Shown here: positions 23,884 through 36,610 of the stretch, in pieces | Layout: the number at the start of each line of letters is the position of its first letter | Numbering within the stretch: the stretch's first letter is position 1 | The notes under the pieces: model-generated | Told to the model about the DNA's origin: nothing | Seen by the model: only the letters and a program-made list of their open reading frames with translations | The model's database searches: none | From: Amyelois transitella | Taxonomy: Eukaryota > Arthropoda > Insecta > Lepidoptera > Pyralidae | Direction of reading: 5' to 3' | Length of the DNA: 64,000 bases | Assembly (NCBI RefSeq): GCF_032362555.1 | Contig: NC_083509.1 | Location: 5,851,001-5,915,000 of the forward strand | Position numbers and translations under genes: made by a program

Positions 23884-26800
23884 GTATCAATGAAATGTCA
23901 CCTAAAAGTTTTAATCTAAAATATTTTGTTCCATCTGATTGTATTCTTGATATTGTTAGTAAGATGGAAAGTTCACAAGCATACATTCCAACATCGGCAT
24001 GAATTTTCCGATCGACCATTCATCAAGAAAAATTTATGCGGTGAACCTGTAGGTACCCGAGCTCGGATAGCTGTAACCAGGTATATCAGCCCAATCGATG
24101 CACCCTCGTCACGGCTCCCTCGGCGCTACCGTAACGTATTCCCAATCCCATAAATATTCCTGTAGACATGGCAACTTACTTTTCGATTTATTTGCGCCTT
24201 TCGATTACTCGATAGCACTTCATGGACACCTAGAACTTCGGGTTGTAATTTATGAGTTCTCAAGATCACACAATAGTAGGTACCTAGTGTACATATGTTT
24301 TGACGTAGATTTTGATATTATTCCGGTACTGGCCTTGGTACTGCTGTTTGTAGAAAAACCAAAATCACAGGAGATCAAGATTTTATGTAGGGAACTGTAC
24401 CTAGGTACGTAAAATTATTATCTAGTAGACACTATCAGTAGTTCCCTTTTCTTAACCAAATATTTCGATTTTTGCGAGAAGAAAACAGCTGGAAATCACT
24501 GTGAAAGAATAAAAAAATAACTTTTTATTTTAAGTTACATCGTTTAGTTCCTAATTGAGCTAGGTAACCTGTAATAAAGCGCACTAGTATCTACATACCG
24601 CCTACCGAAGTAAATAATTAAATGGTGGTTGAACTGTACAGTATGAGCGTTGTTCAATTATTAGTTGATTAGGGGAAATAGATGGAATATGTAATACTAG
24701 CCATGCTTGGAACGACACGTAAACGTGTTTACAGTGAATAAAGTGAGGCGCGTCGATCGCGGTATGAATATTCATAAGTTAACTTTGCAAAATAAAAATG
24801 TACAGATGGAGTGAACCAAAATAAACTGGGTAGCTTCTTAACTTACCTTTATTAGTTCATTGACTATGCTATACGACATATATGGAAGGGAGGAAGAGGG
24901 AGGCGAAGAACGCAATATTTTGATCACAAGATCATTTTCAAGATTCTTTTGAAACACAGTTTTAAGAACAATCCGAGAATTCATGTCAAATGAATATCAG
25001 AGACCGGAGGTAGGTAAGGATAACATTAAAGAGAAAAGAGTATTTTTCTGTACTTTCTTGAATTAGCACCGAGAGCGCGAAAGGCGCGAGAGATTACACG
25101 CAGATTTGGGAAAAGGCGGGTGTCACGCTAACGATAATTTTCCTCAAATTGTCATTGGCGTTGTTATGACAATGATAAGATTATCTAAAAAAAAAAGAAA
25201 GATTATCGTGTCGGCAATAGGTATTATCTAACTAGGAATAATTAGACATTTTTCAATGCTGGTCTGGTATTGAAGATAAAACATAGGTAGTGTGTGGTAG
25301 TGTCGCACATAGTGAAAGTCGATAGGGACAAAAGCTTGTACAATTTGAAATCTTCTTTTGAGCGATGAGTTATAGCGACGGGTTGCTAATCTGTTACTAT
25401 CTCTGAACCAATGTACCTTGCCTTTTTTGAGGGTCACATGAACTTTACGGTTACAATGCTTTCAACGAATCAGAAAGTGATAATTTGAAATAGACAACTC
25501 ACTTAACTCAAAAATAGTGTCTCAAAGGAGTCCTTGTATGATATAGGTATGTAACGAGTACCTTTTGGATGAAGGAATTTCTTCAATTTATCAATATCTG
25601 ATATGGGAATATTTCTCTCGTACACACATGAACAGGTAATATTATTCGTTATAGGCTCAATCGCTCGATCCATCGAATTGGAAATTCGAAAATAAAAGTG
25701 AAATGGAGCGAAAGGAGTTGCTTAAACAGAATCATGATTTGGCATTTTATTACCTGTTTGGTGAAAACAATGCATGTTAAGGTACTGAAGCCATAGGCGA
25801 AAAAACTTCACTTACGGTTAGTACCAAAGGTTTGTTTATATTTTAACAGTCACTACATTAAATGGTAGCTACACTTAAACCCAGAAACTACAGCACGGAC
25901 TGGACTCTAAATGTTGGTAAATTATTTTGAAGCCATAGCTTGCAAGTGTATATTCAATTATTATTATGAATATATATCTAACAATAATTAGGTACCAGGG
26001 CAGCGACCAAATCTTATTCTCAATAGCAGGTAAGTATATCTATAGGTACTGAGGATGTCTGTCTGTACCTAATTTTAAAAAATTTCTCCTAACAATCGTT
26101 AAGTAACCATAAAATTTAACCCTATTTAATTTGAGTTCATTCACGCCTCCATTAACAGCCTTAAAATATTTGCAAGTTTGATAATAAGAATTCTCTCTCT
26201 AATTAAGGTGCTCTTAAATCCCATCTCATCTCGCGGTTCCGCTATTTCGCTGTTAACGAAAGGGGCCAATTTTACATTTTTACGAGACTCGGGAAGAAAA
26301 TTTAATTTGTCTGTCTGACAAGCTGTAAGTCATAAAAATTGTTAATTTAGTAAATTTTATGACCTTTAAAACTCTTTAGACACGAACTGAGTAAATGGGA
26401 TTCATTTTTAATTACTGGTTAGCATCCTTATCGACTGGTAGCGTTGAATAGGTGAAGGTGTAGGTAGCTATTATGAGAGTACAAGCTGATGTCAGAGCCG
26501 GCTATTGGGTACTTATCTTTATTTAATAGAATGTGTCTGCATATACTATGAACCGATATGCTAAAATTATAGATATTATTTACTTACGCACCTACGTCAG
26601 CGAAAATTATCGTAATTACAGGTTTATTGTTTTTGTGTAAGCCCTAAAATTTGCGAAACCTGCCTTGACTAAGTATCTTGAGATTATAGCTGAATTATCC
26701 ATCGCATCATAGGTTGTCTTGAAAATTAAGACGATATAATTGAAAAGGGTAATTAAACTTCCAGACTCGGCTCTAACATTAACTAAGCTGTGTTAGGTTC

Positions 26801-27315
26801 CATTTTCTGTTGGCATAGAGGTTCCCTAATTTTTGCAATTTACATGTGTATTTTCATATCCATCCTTAATATCATATTAAAGCATATTAATTGGGGTTTT
26901 AGATAAAGGTAGTATAAAAGTGAGATTGTTGGCCTATGTACGATATAAAATGTATGTACTGAACATCATGCAACCCTGGAACACGTTTATGCAGTTTACG
27001 TGCGCGGAACTCGCTTTACGACTGAGGAGTAGATTGAACACCGCTCTCTGGATTATACCCGCTTGTACGTGCTCCAAGGAGAATGGCTATGCTTCATTGC
27101 TGTATCAAAACAGGGCTTCTGATTTCATTGACTGCAGTTTGAAACAATCTTGCAGAATTACTCTGAGATATACCTAAATATGATGTTACGAAATTTTTAT
27201 ACGAACACATCAAGATTATTCGCTCTACTCTTATTACTTAAGAATTACTAAATAAAATTAATGCAAACTTGAAAGCTTATCCGCTACTTTTTAGATCAAG
27301 GTTTACTTGAAAGGA

Positions 27316-27388
27316 AGAAAGAAAGAAAGAAAGAAAAATCGTTTATTTGGTACATTAACAAAATATAATATATATATATATATATACT
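27316..27388. repeat. Microsatellites (GAAA)n and (TA)n
   Basis: A run of GAAA units at about 27316-27338 is followed by (TA)n at about 27366-27386. Confidence 0.85.
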
Positions 27389-27844
27389 TTGAAGTTACCG
27401 TCAAATAACAAAGTGATTTATAGATTTTTTTTCTAATTTTCAACTGATCCTCATAAAGTAAGTAAGAAGTAACTTATCCATAGAAGTGGGTTGACCATAA
27501 AACCTTGAAATATTTATATGTGAAACTTAACAAGATCCGTTTCTAGTATACTTTTCTGAAACATATAACAACGTTAGCAGCATATTAACAAGATGATGCA
27601 TTATAAACTTTAGATATATATAATAAACAGAAGTTAAGTAAGTGACAGAACTGCGTCAACATTCCCACGGGACACGGAATAACGTCAAAATTAGGAGAAT
27701 CAGATGGGAATTTGTCTATTTAGATTGTATTAGGCCATGTTCGCGCCAAATTGTCACATCTAACATTGTTTGGTTAGACATGTCTAATTGACATTACGAC
27801 ATCGCCAGGTTTACCAGGTAATGTATTCAGTTATGTAGATCGGT

Positions 27845-27870
27845 ACTTACCTACATCTATGTAGGTAAGT
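27845..27870. repeat. Perfect 12-bp hairpin
   Basis: ACTTACCTACAT (27845-27856) is the exact reverse complement of ATGTAGGTAAGT (27859-27870), with CT between. It is short and may be chance or a site for a dimeric factor. Confidence 0.8.
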
Positions 27871-29035
27871 GTTTTTATAGTTCCGTATTCAACATGAGGA
27901 GTTCCATATACTAAGACTAAGCTCTACCAACCTTTACCCATTGTTATAGGAGGCAAATGAAGCGGGACGGAATGCTGAGATGTAGAACACAAAAAAAATA
28001 AATAAACAAATGTATCTGGGTGGACATGCTGCCATCGACGAACGTTAGTAAAACCATAAAAAATAGTAAAAACATCAGAGAAATCACCACAAAATCTTCT
28101 TTTTCTTAAAGTGCTCAGTAGACGTCATCAAAATTGGGAAACAACCATACTCTGTTCCCTAAAATAAAGTTAATATCTAGTGAGAAAAACTCTGAAATCC
28201 CATAGAATTTAGCAAAAAACAAAAAAAATATATCAAAAACAAAAAAAGGTATCCGTTGCTGGAGATCGAGCTATAGTCCTTATCACCTTCACCAGTACTT
28301 TTCACTTCTACAACCTTACATTATTCCTAAATCTATGGGTCTAGTCTAGAACGTATTTAAAAAAAAAAATTGCGTGTCTGGTCAGTGAGTTAGAAACAGG
28401 TTCGTCGACGCGTTTGTGCTTTTCGGTCGACGATATTTGCTAACAAACAATCCATACTCGCCGAGGTTATTGGAAAACTGTTGAATTTTAAATATTTTTT
28501 ACTACACAGTTTTTGATAGTGACTATAGTTCTATAGGAACATGCATGTGATTTATTTGGTGTATAATAGCATTACCCATCCATCAAATTACATACCCATG
28601 TCATTACAATTATTAAATGAATTATTAATTATCGAGGAAAATGGAAAAGGGATAATCTCATATCTGATATACTGTCAAATTACCTGGGTGACCGAGCGGT
28701 GCTTGGTGGACATCAGAAAATCCATGAATAGTAAAAACAAAAAATAATGATTTTTGCATAAAATTATATAGATATTGTCGAGAATCGAACACAGGTCCAC
28801 CGATACGAAAACCGATTGCTTGCTACAATAACTACTGTAATAGTAGATATTACCCGTAATAAATTACAGGTACTTAAGTCTATATCTACTATATATCATG
28901 CAGTGAAATTTTTACTTCAATGTGCCACTTGATATACTTTCCCTCAGCGGTAGATTTATCTACCTCTTTTTTTAGATGACATATTTTATTGATTTTATGA
29001 GTAGGTGAGTAAGCCAATTTCCAATTCTGTATCAC

Positions 29036-29943
29036 GGTCATCTCAGATATTTTTTCGATGTTTTTAGCAAGGGGAATTAACAACCAGGGAACTGGATGCA
29101 AAATAAAGAATCTGTAGAAGGATTACTAACTCGATTCGATCGGTTTTTTCTGATAAATATTTCGGTTTTAGTTCCAATTTCGTAGGATTTTTTTGAGTAA
29201 TAAAACCTCTTTAGAATAGCAAAACGCTATTGCGAATTTGCGAGGAAAGGAGCTAAGTACTAAGACACAATTATCTATAGGAACTGACGTAGTCAATGTT
29301 CATAGGTACACTAAGTATAATAATTAGTTAAGCTCTTTGATACAGCGACTTCAGTCGAACTGAAAGCTCCGGAATATATGATTTCCACTCTGAATTTCCA
29401 TTGAATTTTGACAGGATGATTGTGCCTCCTTGTCATTAATTTATTATGTGGACGTGGGCTGGAGGTAGGTTCTTACATGCGATTTTGTATTTATAGTCTT
29501 CTGACATTGATATAACTTGTAAGGTCAGTACCGACCTATACAAAGATTCATCATATAACCTGAATAAGTTGCAAAGTAAGTGTTATTCTAACTCTACAGA
29601 CATCAATCCAAACTTATCCATAATTATTTAATGTGATGACATTTTTTTTTATCTTCAAGCTTTATTCCTGAAATTTCGTACATATTTATTAAAGAGTATT
29701 GCGAAAGATTCACGAGACTTTACGAAACAAAACAGTTCCCGTGGGATTTACGATTAGGTAAAACTGAGATGAAAAAAATGGTTTTAAAATAATAAATAAA
29801 TCACACAAATATTTAAAGACAGATGAAACAATTATGCATCGTCATTGTATCTCAGATATTTTTTCGTCGTTTCTAGTAGTGGAGAATAAACCAGGGAACT
29901 CGATGTAAAATAACGAAACTGTAGAAGGATTACTAACTCGGGC
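29036..29943 (+). repeat. Pair of diverged direct repeats, about 100 bases each
   Basis: 29036-29140 and 29848-29943 share ATCTCAGATATTTTTTCG, CCAGGGAACT and CTGTAGAAGGATTACTAACTCG in the same order and orientation, about 810 bases apart. Both are non-coding. They are either a local duplication or two copies of an unrecognised dispersed repeat. Confidence 0.75.
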
Positions 29944-31596
29944 ATTAGTATCATGTTATTTCACGAGTTTCAATTCATAACTTGTCTGAAACTTGTCTCT
30001 CTTGTTTTAACCAATAGAATAGTATTGCTTGTAAAATGTGTGTGTGAATAAATTGGTATTAGGTTCTCATAACAACAGGTTGGATATGTCAGACGTCGCT
30101 TCTTGTAATAACTTGCTAAATCAAGAAACAACCCATTCTAGAGTTATGGAAATTACAGGAGGTGGAAGATATTAAAGTATAATTTTATGTATATGTTATT
30201 TTGTGGTCTCTACTCATTTGATCACATGGTAGAGCGAGCACGATCAAAGCCGTCCCGCCCTCATGTGTCCAATCGTCTGTGAACTCAAATTCATTGAATT
30301 AACACGATTGACATATTTGTTCAAATTTCTTTCCAGTTTATTCAACTTTGAATGAGTTTGAAGTTCAGATCAAATATTTTTTCTAAGTAGGGGAATAAAA
30401 TTATTTGTACCTAAGTAAGCTTAAAAACACGAAATACTATGTAGATCTATGTAGGTGTTATTTTTATGTTTTAAAATCTCATAGATTTTAAATACCTATG
30501 CAAATCTGTTTTAAACTATGGTTTTAACCTTGGAAAATTAAATTTGAATCTGATTAGTTACAACCAAAATTTATTTAAACACAACGAATATTAGACAGTA
30601 AGTTTGTTTAGTTCTGTAAAGGTTAACAGGTGTTATCTCCCGAACCAGTCTTCTTGAAACTTTCTGTAAGCATATATAGTTAAAAGGGACTGGAGAAAAA
30701 AAAGGAGGTACACGGGTATAATGAGTATAACTTGACTGAATTGAGCAATCCGTTGGGAATGGCTGTCTTAACTTGCGAAATTCGTATTTCTGTGGTAGAC
30801 TATTCTTTGAATTTTTCCATTGTTTTTCCGAACTTTATAAGTGAATTCACACTGTAGCGGAAACTGCATACAATATCAGAATGTGCCATTAAAACTACAT
30901 ATTCGTGGATACATTCATATTTGTATTCACGCAACGCAGTCCATCGCGAATTGGGAATAAGTTAAAACATTTTACAAGTTTTAAGGTTTGGAGTTGGGTG
31001 CACTAGTGGCATTAACATAACTTTATATTCAGTGGTAGCGAGACCAACTTACTACTGACATCGTAAATTCTGCCGAACTTACAAACACGCTCGATGGAAA
31101 TTCTGATTCACAACTTATAGCTGTCCAAGAATTATTATTTAAAACCGAGACAATTTATAGCCGGATCATTAATCAATGTATTTTATCTTATTCTGAAGAT
31201 CTCCATGCTATACTGGTTATCACGTTAATCCATCGGTGGAATCTTAAATCTTATTATTACTTTTAAATAAAAGACAAATGTTAATTAAAAAGACCGACCG
31301 ACTGTTACTCGGACGAAAGATTCCGTACTCTTATTTTGATGAAAATTGTTCATTACGCCCAATTTTTAAAACGGAATAAATTTTAATCAAAATTGGAACT
31401 TTTTCATATACCTTAAACTTTTTATCGGTGTTTGAAAATCCTTTTCTTTTGAAATCCACGAAAAACTTACAGCCACATGTCAATCAATTAATTAACAATT
31501 TGATGTTTGATATTTTGTGATATACATATATTTACTACATTCAAGAATTTATGAAGAGAATCAATATCGTTATTACATAAATACAGTCAATACAAA

Positions 31597-34500
31597 ATGG
31601 CAGATGACGATGATGATGAAGGATTTGGTGGCGCTTATGAAGATGGTCACTGGATCTGGGACGAAAGCAGCGAGCAACTGGTGTTTGTCAGGTAGTTAAT
31701 GCAACTTAAACTCGTAGAAGAGTGCAACTACAGTTTGATTCATGACTCAATACCTGTCTATCTAAAAACGGAGATACCTATGTATCGAAGATGACGAAGC
31801 TATCTTCGTCCCTTAAGTCTGTCTTAACAAAAAATTTAGTATTTACATATTCCTGTTTCTACTGCTACAGCTTGAGATGACACCCATAGGTTGAAGGTTT
31901 TTTAAATATATAGATAGAATCAAGATATAGATAGAGCTTCTTTGATTTTATTTTTCATCTCAATATAGGTACACTATTTTTACTTTGACAGTGACTTACC
32001 ACCAGCTCCTGTAGAAGCTATTCAGATACCAACTAAAGCACCAACAGGAACCGTGGAATTTAGAGATGATGTTGATTTGATTGAACAGGCGAGTTCTTTC
32101 TTCTCTTTCATCGTTCGCTGTTCGGATGCGGGGTCTACTGTCGAGTCTGTTCAAATAAATATTTTTTCGTGTTGTAGCAAAAAAATTGCTGTAATAAGGT
32201 TATCGGTTATATACCGATCTATGGGAGATATAAAATTTACGTTGCTGAGGACAGAAACTGTAGCAGAAAGAAAGTACGACGAAGTAGGTACACTGAATTA
32301 AATTGCAGTGGATAGCGCGAGGAACAGATGGCAAAATAATTAGAATGACAGCATGAGCAGAGCGTAGAAAAACTTCTCATTAAATGGTTCGCGGTAACTC
32401 CGAACCGCTGAGATGTTTTTGTAACAATTTTAATTTTGGTAGACAAGAGAAACATTGTAACAGTATTTTTTTGGTCAAATCAATACAATAGAGATTATTT
32501 ATTTCCCATATTACCTAACCTGTCTTTTGCAGATACGTTTCAGGCGACGTTATCAGAGAAAGTTAAAACCAGGACAAGCTGAAATTATTACGGTGCAGGT
32601 ATTTAAAATTGGAAATGGAATTCTGTAGTAGACTGGAGAAAAAGTTATTTTCTGTATTTAGGAGATGTACAAAAGCAAAAAATAAACACAATATGTTCGA
32701 TGTTAAACTATCTACGCAACTATTATAAAATCAAAGTAACCGAACATCCTGTTTGGTATAAATGTCGATGTTTTGAGCTATGCGTAAGCTTCAAACATTT
32801 TTATGTAAACGAAGTAAATACTTATATTATACTAGCTGTTGCCCACGACTTCGTCCGCGTTAATTTCGAGTCGAACATAAAAAATATTTTTTTTTAATAA
32901 AAAAAAATATCTTTATTTTTCTTGGGGCTCGATCTAGGACCGCCAACTTCATAGTCTCACGCGCCAACCACTGGACCATCGAGCCGCTGCGGTGGTGTCA
33001 AAATTAAAGTAGACCAACAAACCAAAAATCTTTTTACGTGACAATTACGCATGTTAGGTATATGCGGCAAAACCAGAATATTATCAAACTGATTTTCACT
33101 TATACATATGTATTTATATGTTATAAATATATCAATAATCCTATGTTACAAACCACATGTATACCTACCTACTAAAGTAACGGTGAAATACTTTGATTTC
33201 CAGGACGTGAAAGATATTGCATTATTCACGGCCCCGGTGAATATAATGAGCCCAGTTCTTATAAATATGCTACATCTTCCAACAACTGAAAGATTTATTA
33301 GGGCACTTATCCTCTACTGCGCGTATTATTTACAGGTTAGTGAAATGGTTTACTACCTGAAACAGTTATCTGTGTATGTTTATGTACCTATATTAATAAC
33401 TAGCAGTGCCCGCAACTTCGTCCGTGTGTAATAGTTATTTTGGGCATCATTGAAGCCCTCAAGGATGAATATTTAATATTCCCCGTTTTTTTTTTCACAT
33501 TTTCCATTATTTCTTTCCTCATTATAATTGCAGCGGGATATTATATAACCTAAAGCCTTCCTCGATAAGTGGTCTATTCAACGCAAAAAGAAGGAACCAG
33601 TAGTTCCTACGTACAAACTCTTCAGTTTTATAATATTAGTATAGATGTAAATCAAAGTTAATCATCTTTAGTTAAACGTTTTAACGTTAAGGGAAATAAG
33701 TTGAGAAAACCAACAAATTCAGGCAATTGCAGTCTTTCAGGATCTTCACTTTCAGAGCGGGGTCATCGGAGAACGTTATGATCTTTTATTTTAGTAAATG
33801 AAATACTTCAATATGGGTAATGTAAAGAAATATTTTCAGATTGCGGATGAAATGACCCGTCGCATATTGGAGCTTGAGACGAAAGTGCGCACTCCTGATT
33901 GTGAAATATTAGAGAATGAGTACAGAGATAATCTGGCGGATTTACGTTTACTAGTCGCTAAGGAATATAGCACGATGCTAATTGGTATCACAGTTATTTT
34001 ATACTTCTTAACTAGTTCATTAGGTACTTAAAAAAATAATTTTGATTTCTCGATTTAAATAATGAACATTTTCTTCTTTGGGATAGGTGGAAGTGATACA
34101 AGAAAGTTTCATCACATGGGCCCACAAAAGAAAAGGCGGTCTCTATCAGATAAAGATGCGCGATTATTTGAAACCTTATTGCGCATGTGTGTTCAAATTG
34201 TCTGGTTAGCTCTGGGTAGAAAGTCATTCAACCAAATAGGTATGTCCTGAAACATTTTCTTGAAAATATTATTTGTAAATATATTTTTAATTACCTAATC
34301 GCTAAACGAAATTAAAAAAAAATCTTACACGTCCCTTGCTCTTAGCGTAGATTCCGGAATCAGTGAAACTAATTCAGTAAGACGATTTATAATGTGATAT
34401 GATGTGAAAATAATACGGTTCTGTACACCTACCTATAAAAGTGTTGTTTGTTTGTTTAAGGGCGCAAAGGTATCATATTTTTTAATCTTAATTTTATTTA

Positions 34501-36281
34501 CTATGCTATCTATAGAGTTAGAAATGAACCGCATGTTCAAGTCAGAAATATTCAACTCCGTTGAGCACACTCTGAAGACTGGCTACATCTCGAAAATGGC
34601 TAAAGAAGAACGCGATGTATTACTTGGCCACTGTGTCCGCCATGACAAAAAGTTGAACACCCAATCTCCGCTGATGAATGAAGTATTCTGTCATAGATAC
34701 ATCGACTATCGTCTGATGGGTCTGGGAGTTATTAAGTTTCCACAGTGAGTTAGATTTGGAAATCTTACAATGTTCTAATATATTACGATTTTTCAGCATT
34801 TTCTTTTTTGGTGCAGTGCAGTCGCAGTCGCAGTCGACTTTATTTATGATGAAGAAGCTTGAAAAACCCTTGAATGTTCTTAATTGTAAGGCAGTAGTTA
34901 AAAAGTCTGTAGATTTAATGAATTAGGATCCAATTTGAGGGGACGACAAGAATGTGAATGGTAAAGTAAAAATATTGGATATGATGTATACATATATAAA
35001 TACGGATACATATTTATATCATATGTTACTATATACATTGTGGTGTGAAAACATTTATTGTGATTTGTCTATAATATATAGTTTATCATGCATGCCAAAA
35101 ATTAACCATATTGGGTGTATGAACGTTGCGAAGGTACATCTCTTTAAGCATCTTATAATTTTTCACACCACTTGAACATTTATTCTTTCTTATAAGGATG
35201 ACACCACGACTTCAGTACATGTATCAGGCAGTTGCAGGCGATGAAGAAAACCTTGCCAATATGGGTGTTGTACTGGGTATCATAGGAATGCCTCGCGCGG
35301 CATTCGACACAATGTTAAGGCCACTACCCACTGCCGGCGAAACTCAAAAATCCAAAGCTTCTGTGTAAGTTAAAACATATTTTTGACATTTACGCTGATA
35401 TGGTTAAGAAGACATAATGTAATTTAATTTACTAAAAAGCACGTCGTTTCTTTCTTCCTTAATTCTTGAGTTTACCCCGCATAAGGATTCTACATGCCAA
35501 TTTTCTAATTTCTAGATCCAGCAGTTTGGGCTGTGTCTTGATATGTAAGCCAGTCAATCAGTCCATTTTATATATGTACAAATAGTAATATAGTATACTT
35601 ATTATACTGATATATGATGATAGGAATTTCTTACATTGCGCTCGTTTTAAATTTTCTATTAAAATTTATCATCGTATTTTGAAAAAAGTTTTGTACAGTT
35701 CAATTTGACTATTTGCAGGTCATCTGCAGTGATAACTGGTAGTCAGAGCTCAAAAAGCTCTTCGATGCGCAAGAGCACAACAACCCCCCATCAATTATAC
35801 CCTGACATTATTTTACCAAAACCAGCGTCAAAAGAGTTAGTATCTACTGAGTTTTGCCTAGCATGTTTTTTTACGAAATGAAGTGCCATTAGTTTCCGGA
35901 ACTTCAGAAAAGGATTTTTTTCTCATGGATATCGTAAAAAGTGTTTTTGGGAAATGGAATATTCATTTGGTGCAGCTATTGCAAAAATTTTTAGTTTATT
36001 AACTACGGAGGACCAACCCCAGGGAGGTGAGGTCAGAATCATTGAATTCTATTTCTCAATTAGTAGCAATCAGCGAAAACAAAGGTGTACTCAGTAGTGG
36101 TATATATAAAGATGCTAGAAAAAATAGCGACATATTTATCCTCATTTTATTCCCCAGGACGTATTTTCCTCAGTCGTTCCCCGACCAGCCAGAACGCATT
36201 CGGCCTTGCAGTGAAACGCAACGGCGACGCTGGCAGACCAGACTCCAAAGACTACTTCATCCGCAGACAGCTGGTCGTTAA
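31597..36281 (+). CDS. PPP1R36: Protein phosphatase 1 regulatory subunit 36-like, copy A
   Basis: Ten exons join in phase: 31597-31691, 31992-32088, 32533-32598, 33204-33335, 33840-33984, 34087-34239, 34516-34744, 35197-35364, 35719-35835 and 36158-36281, giving 441 residues (human PPP1R36 is 422). Blocks follow the human order: GHWIWDESSEQLVF (human MWYWKDETRTLEF), VQDVKDIALF, RFIRALILYCAYYLQ, LLVAKEYSTML, KFHHMGP, FETLLRMCVQIVWLALGRKS, IELEMNRMFKSEIFN, TQSPLMNE and VLGIIGMPRAAFDTMLRPL. PPP1R36 is a PP1 inhibitor-type subunit expressed in testis in mammals; the insect role is inferred. Intron 2 uses GC instead of GT (CAG|GCGAGT), as in copy B. The last exon was chosen because its CSETQRRRWQTRLQRL matches CDSLQRRKWMARANRF in copy B. 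Confidence 0.88.
32831..32890 (-). repeat. CTAG-T-ended repeat fragment in PPP1R36-A intron 3
   Basis: ACTAGCTGTTGCCCACGACTTCGTCCGCG on the plus strand, the same end as at 15314. Only about 55 bases match before an A/T run. Confidence 0.65.
32922..32990 (-). repeat. tRNA-like segment within a repeat
   Basis: Read on the minus strand it gives GGCTCGATGGTCCAGTGGTT, then GGCGCGTGAGACTATGAAGT and GGCGGTCCTAGATCGAGCCCC. TGGTCCAGTGG fits a Pol III A box and AGATCGAGCCC fits a B box weakly. It abuts an A/T run and the CTAG-T fragment. It is probably a tRNA-derived piece of a mobile repeat and not a working tRNA gene, since the acceptor arms do not pair convincingly. Confidence 0.4.
33399..33655 (-). 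repeat. CTAG-ended repeat, variant, PPP1R36-A intron 4
   Basis: ACTAGCAGTGCCCGCAACTTCGTCCGTGTG starts a copy of a related family that runs to about 33655 (..CAGTTTTATAATATTAGTATAGATG). It is non-coding. Confidence 0.6.
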
Positions 36282-36610
36282 CTTGATAAATATACGTAGA
36301 TTTATTAGTAGTTTTTCGATTCATGTTCCTATAATATTCACAATATTCTTTATTTTCTCTCAATGGTTTTAACATAGTTCTTATTTTTTTAAATATTACT
36401 TACCTACTGTCACCGCAAGTGTTGTAACACACTGAGATCATAAAGTATTGTTTGCGAGTATACTTTATTATATTTATGGGTTTTATTTAAAGTCACTAAT
36501 ATATTATAATTAAAAAAAAAAAGATTTTTTATTGTTTCTTATTTTCCTATAGATATCATGCGTGCTTTACGTACGTTTACATGTCCTAAATAAGTGCTAA
36601 CTTAGTACTA
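36282..36610. other. 3' flank of PPP1R36-A
   Basis: AT-rich, non-coding. It ends with TTAGTACTA at 36602-36610, the left target duplication of the truncated LINE. Confidence 0.6.

Larger units (their letters stand above)
23893..31596. other. Gene-poor region of about 7.7 kb
   Basis: I see no exon I can defend. Longer ORFs, such as those around 24036-24412 and 26920-27177, lack recognisable motifs and splice context. It holds short tandem repeats, a 12-bp hairpin and a pair of diverged direct repeats (listed separately). It may hold regulatory elements or introns of a gene with distant exons. Confidence 0.5.

Noticed and set aside
24036-24412. ORFs just downstream of the LINE
   Set aside because: No recognisable domain, mixed composition, no supporting splice or promoter signals.
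27316-27388. CRISPR-like or satellite array
   Set aside because: Simple microsatellites only; no spacer-repeat pattern anywhere in the window.
32053-32301. Read-through ORF after PPP1R36-A exon 2
   Set aside because: No similarity to copy B beyond LIEQ, and the exon 3 acceptor needs phase 0 at the GC donor.
32922-32990. Genuine tRNA gene
   Set aside because: The acceptor stem does not pair convincingly and the segment is embedded in repeats; kept only as tRNA-like.
33798-34031. 77-codon ORF starting upstream of PPP1R36-A exon 5
   Set aside because: Its first part is intron sequence ending in a clear acceptor; only the part from 33840 is coding, as shown by copy B.
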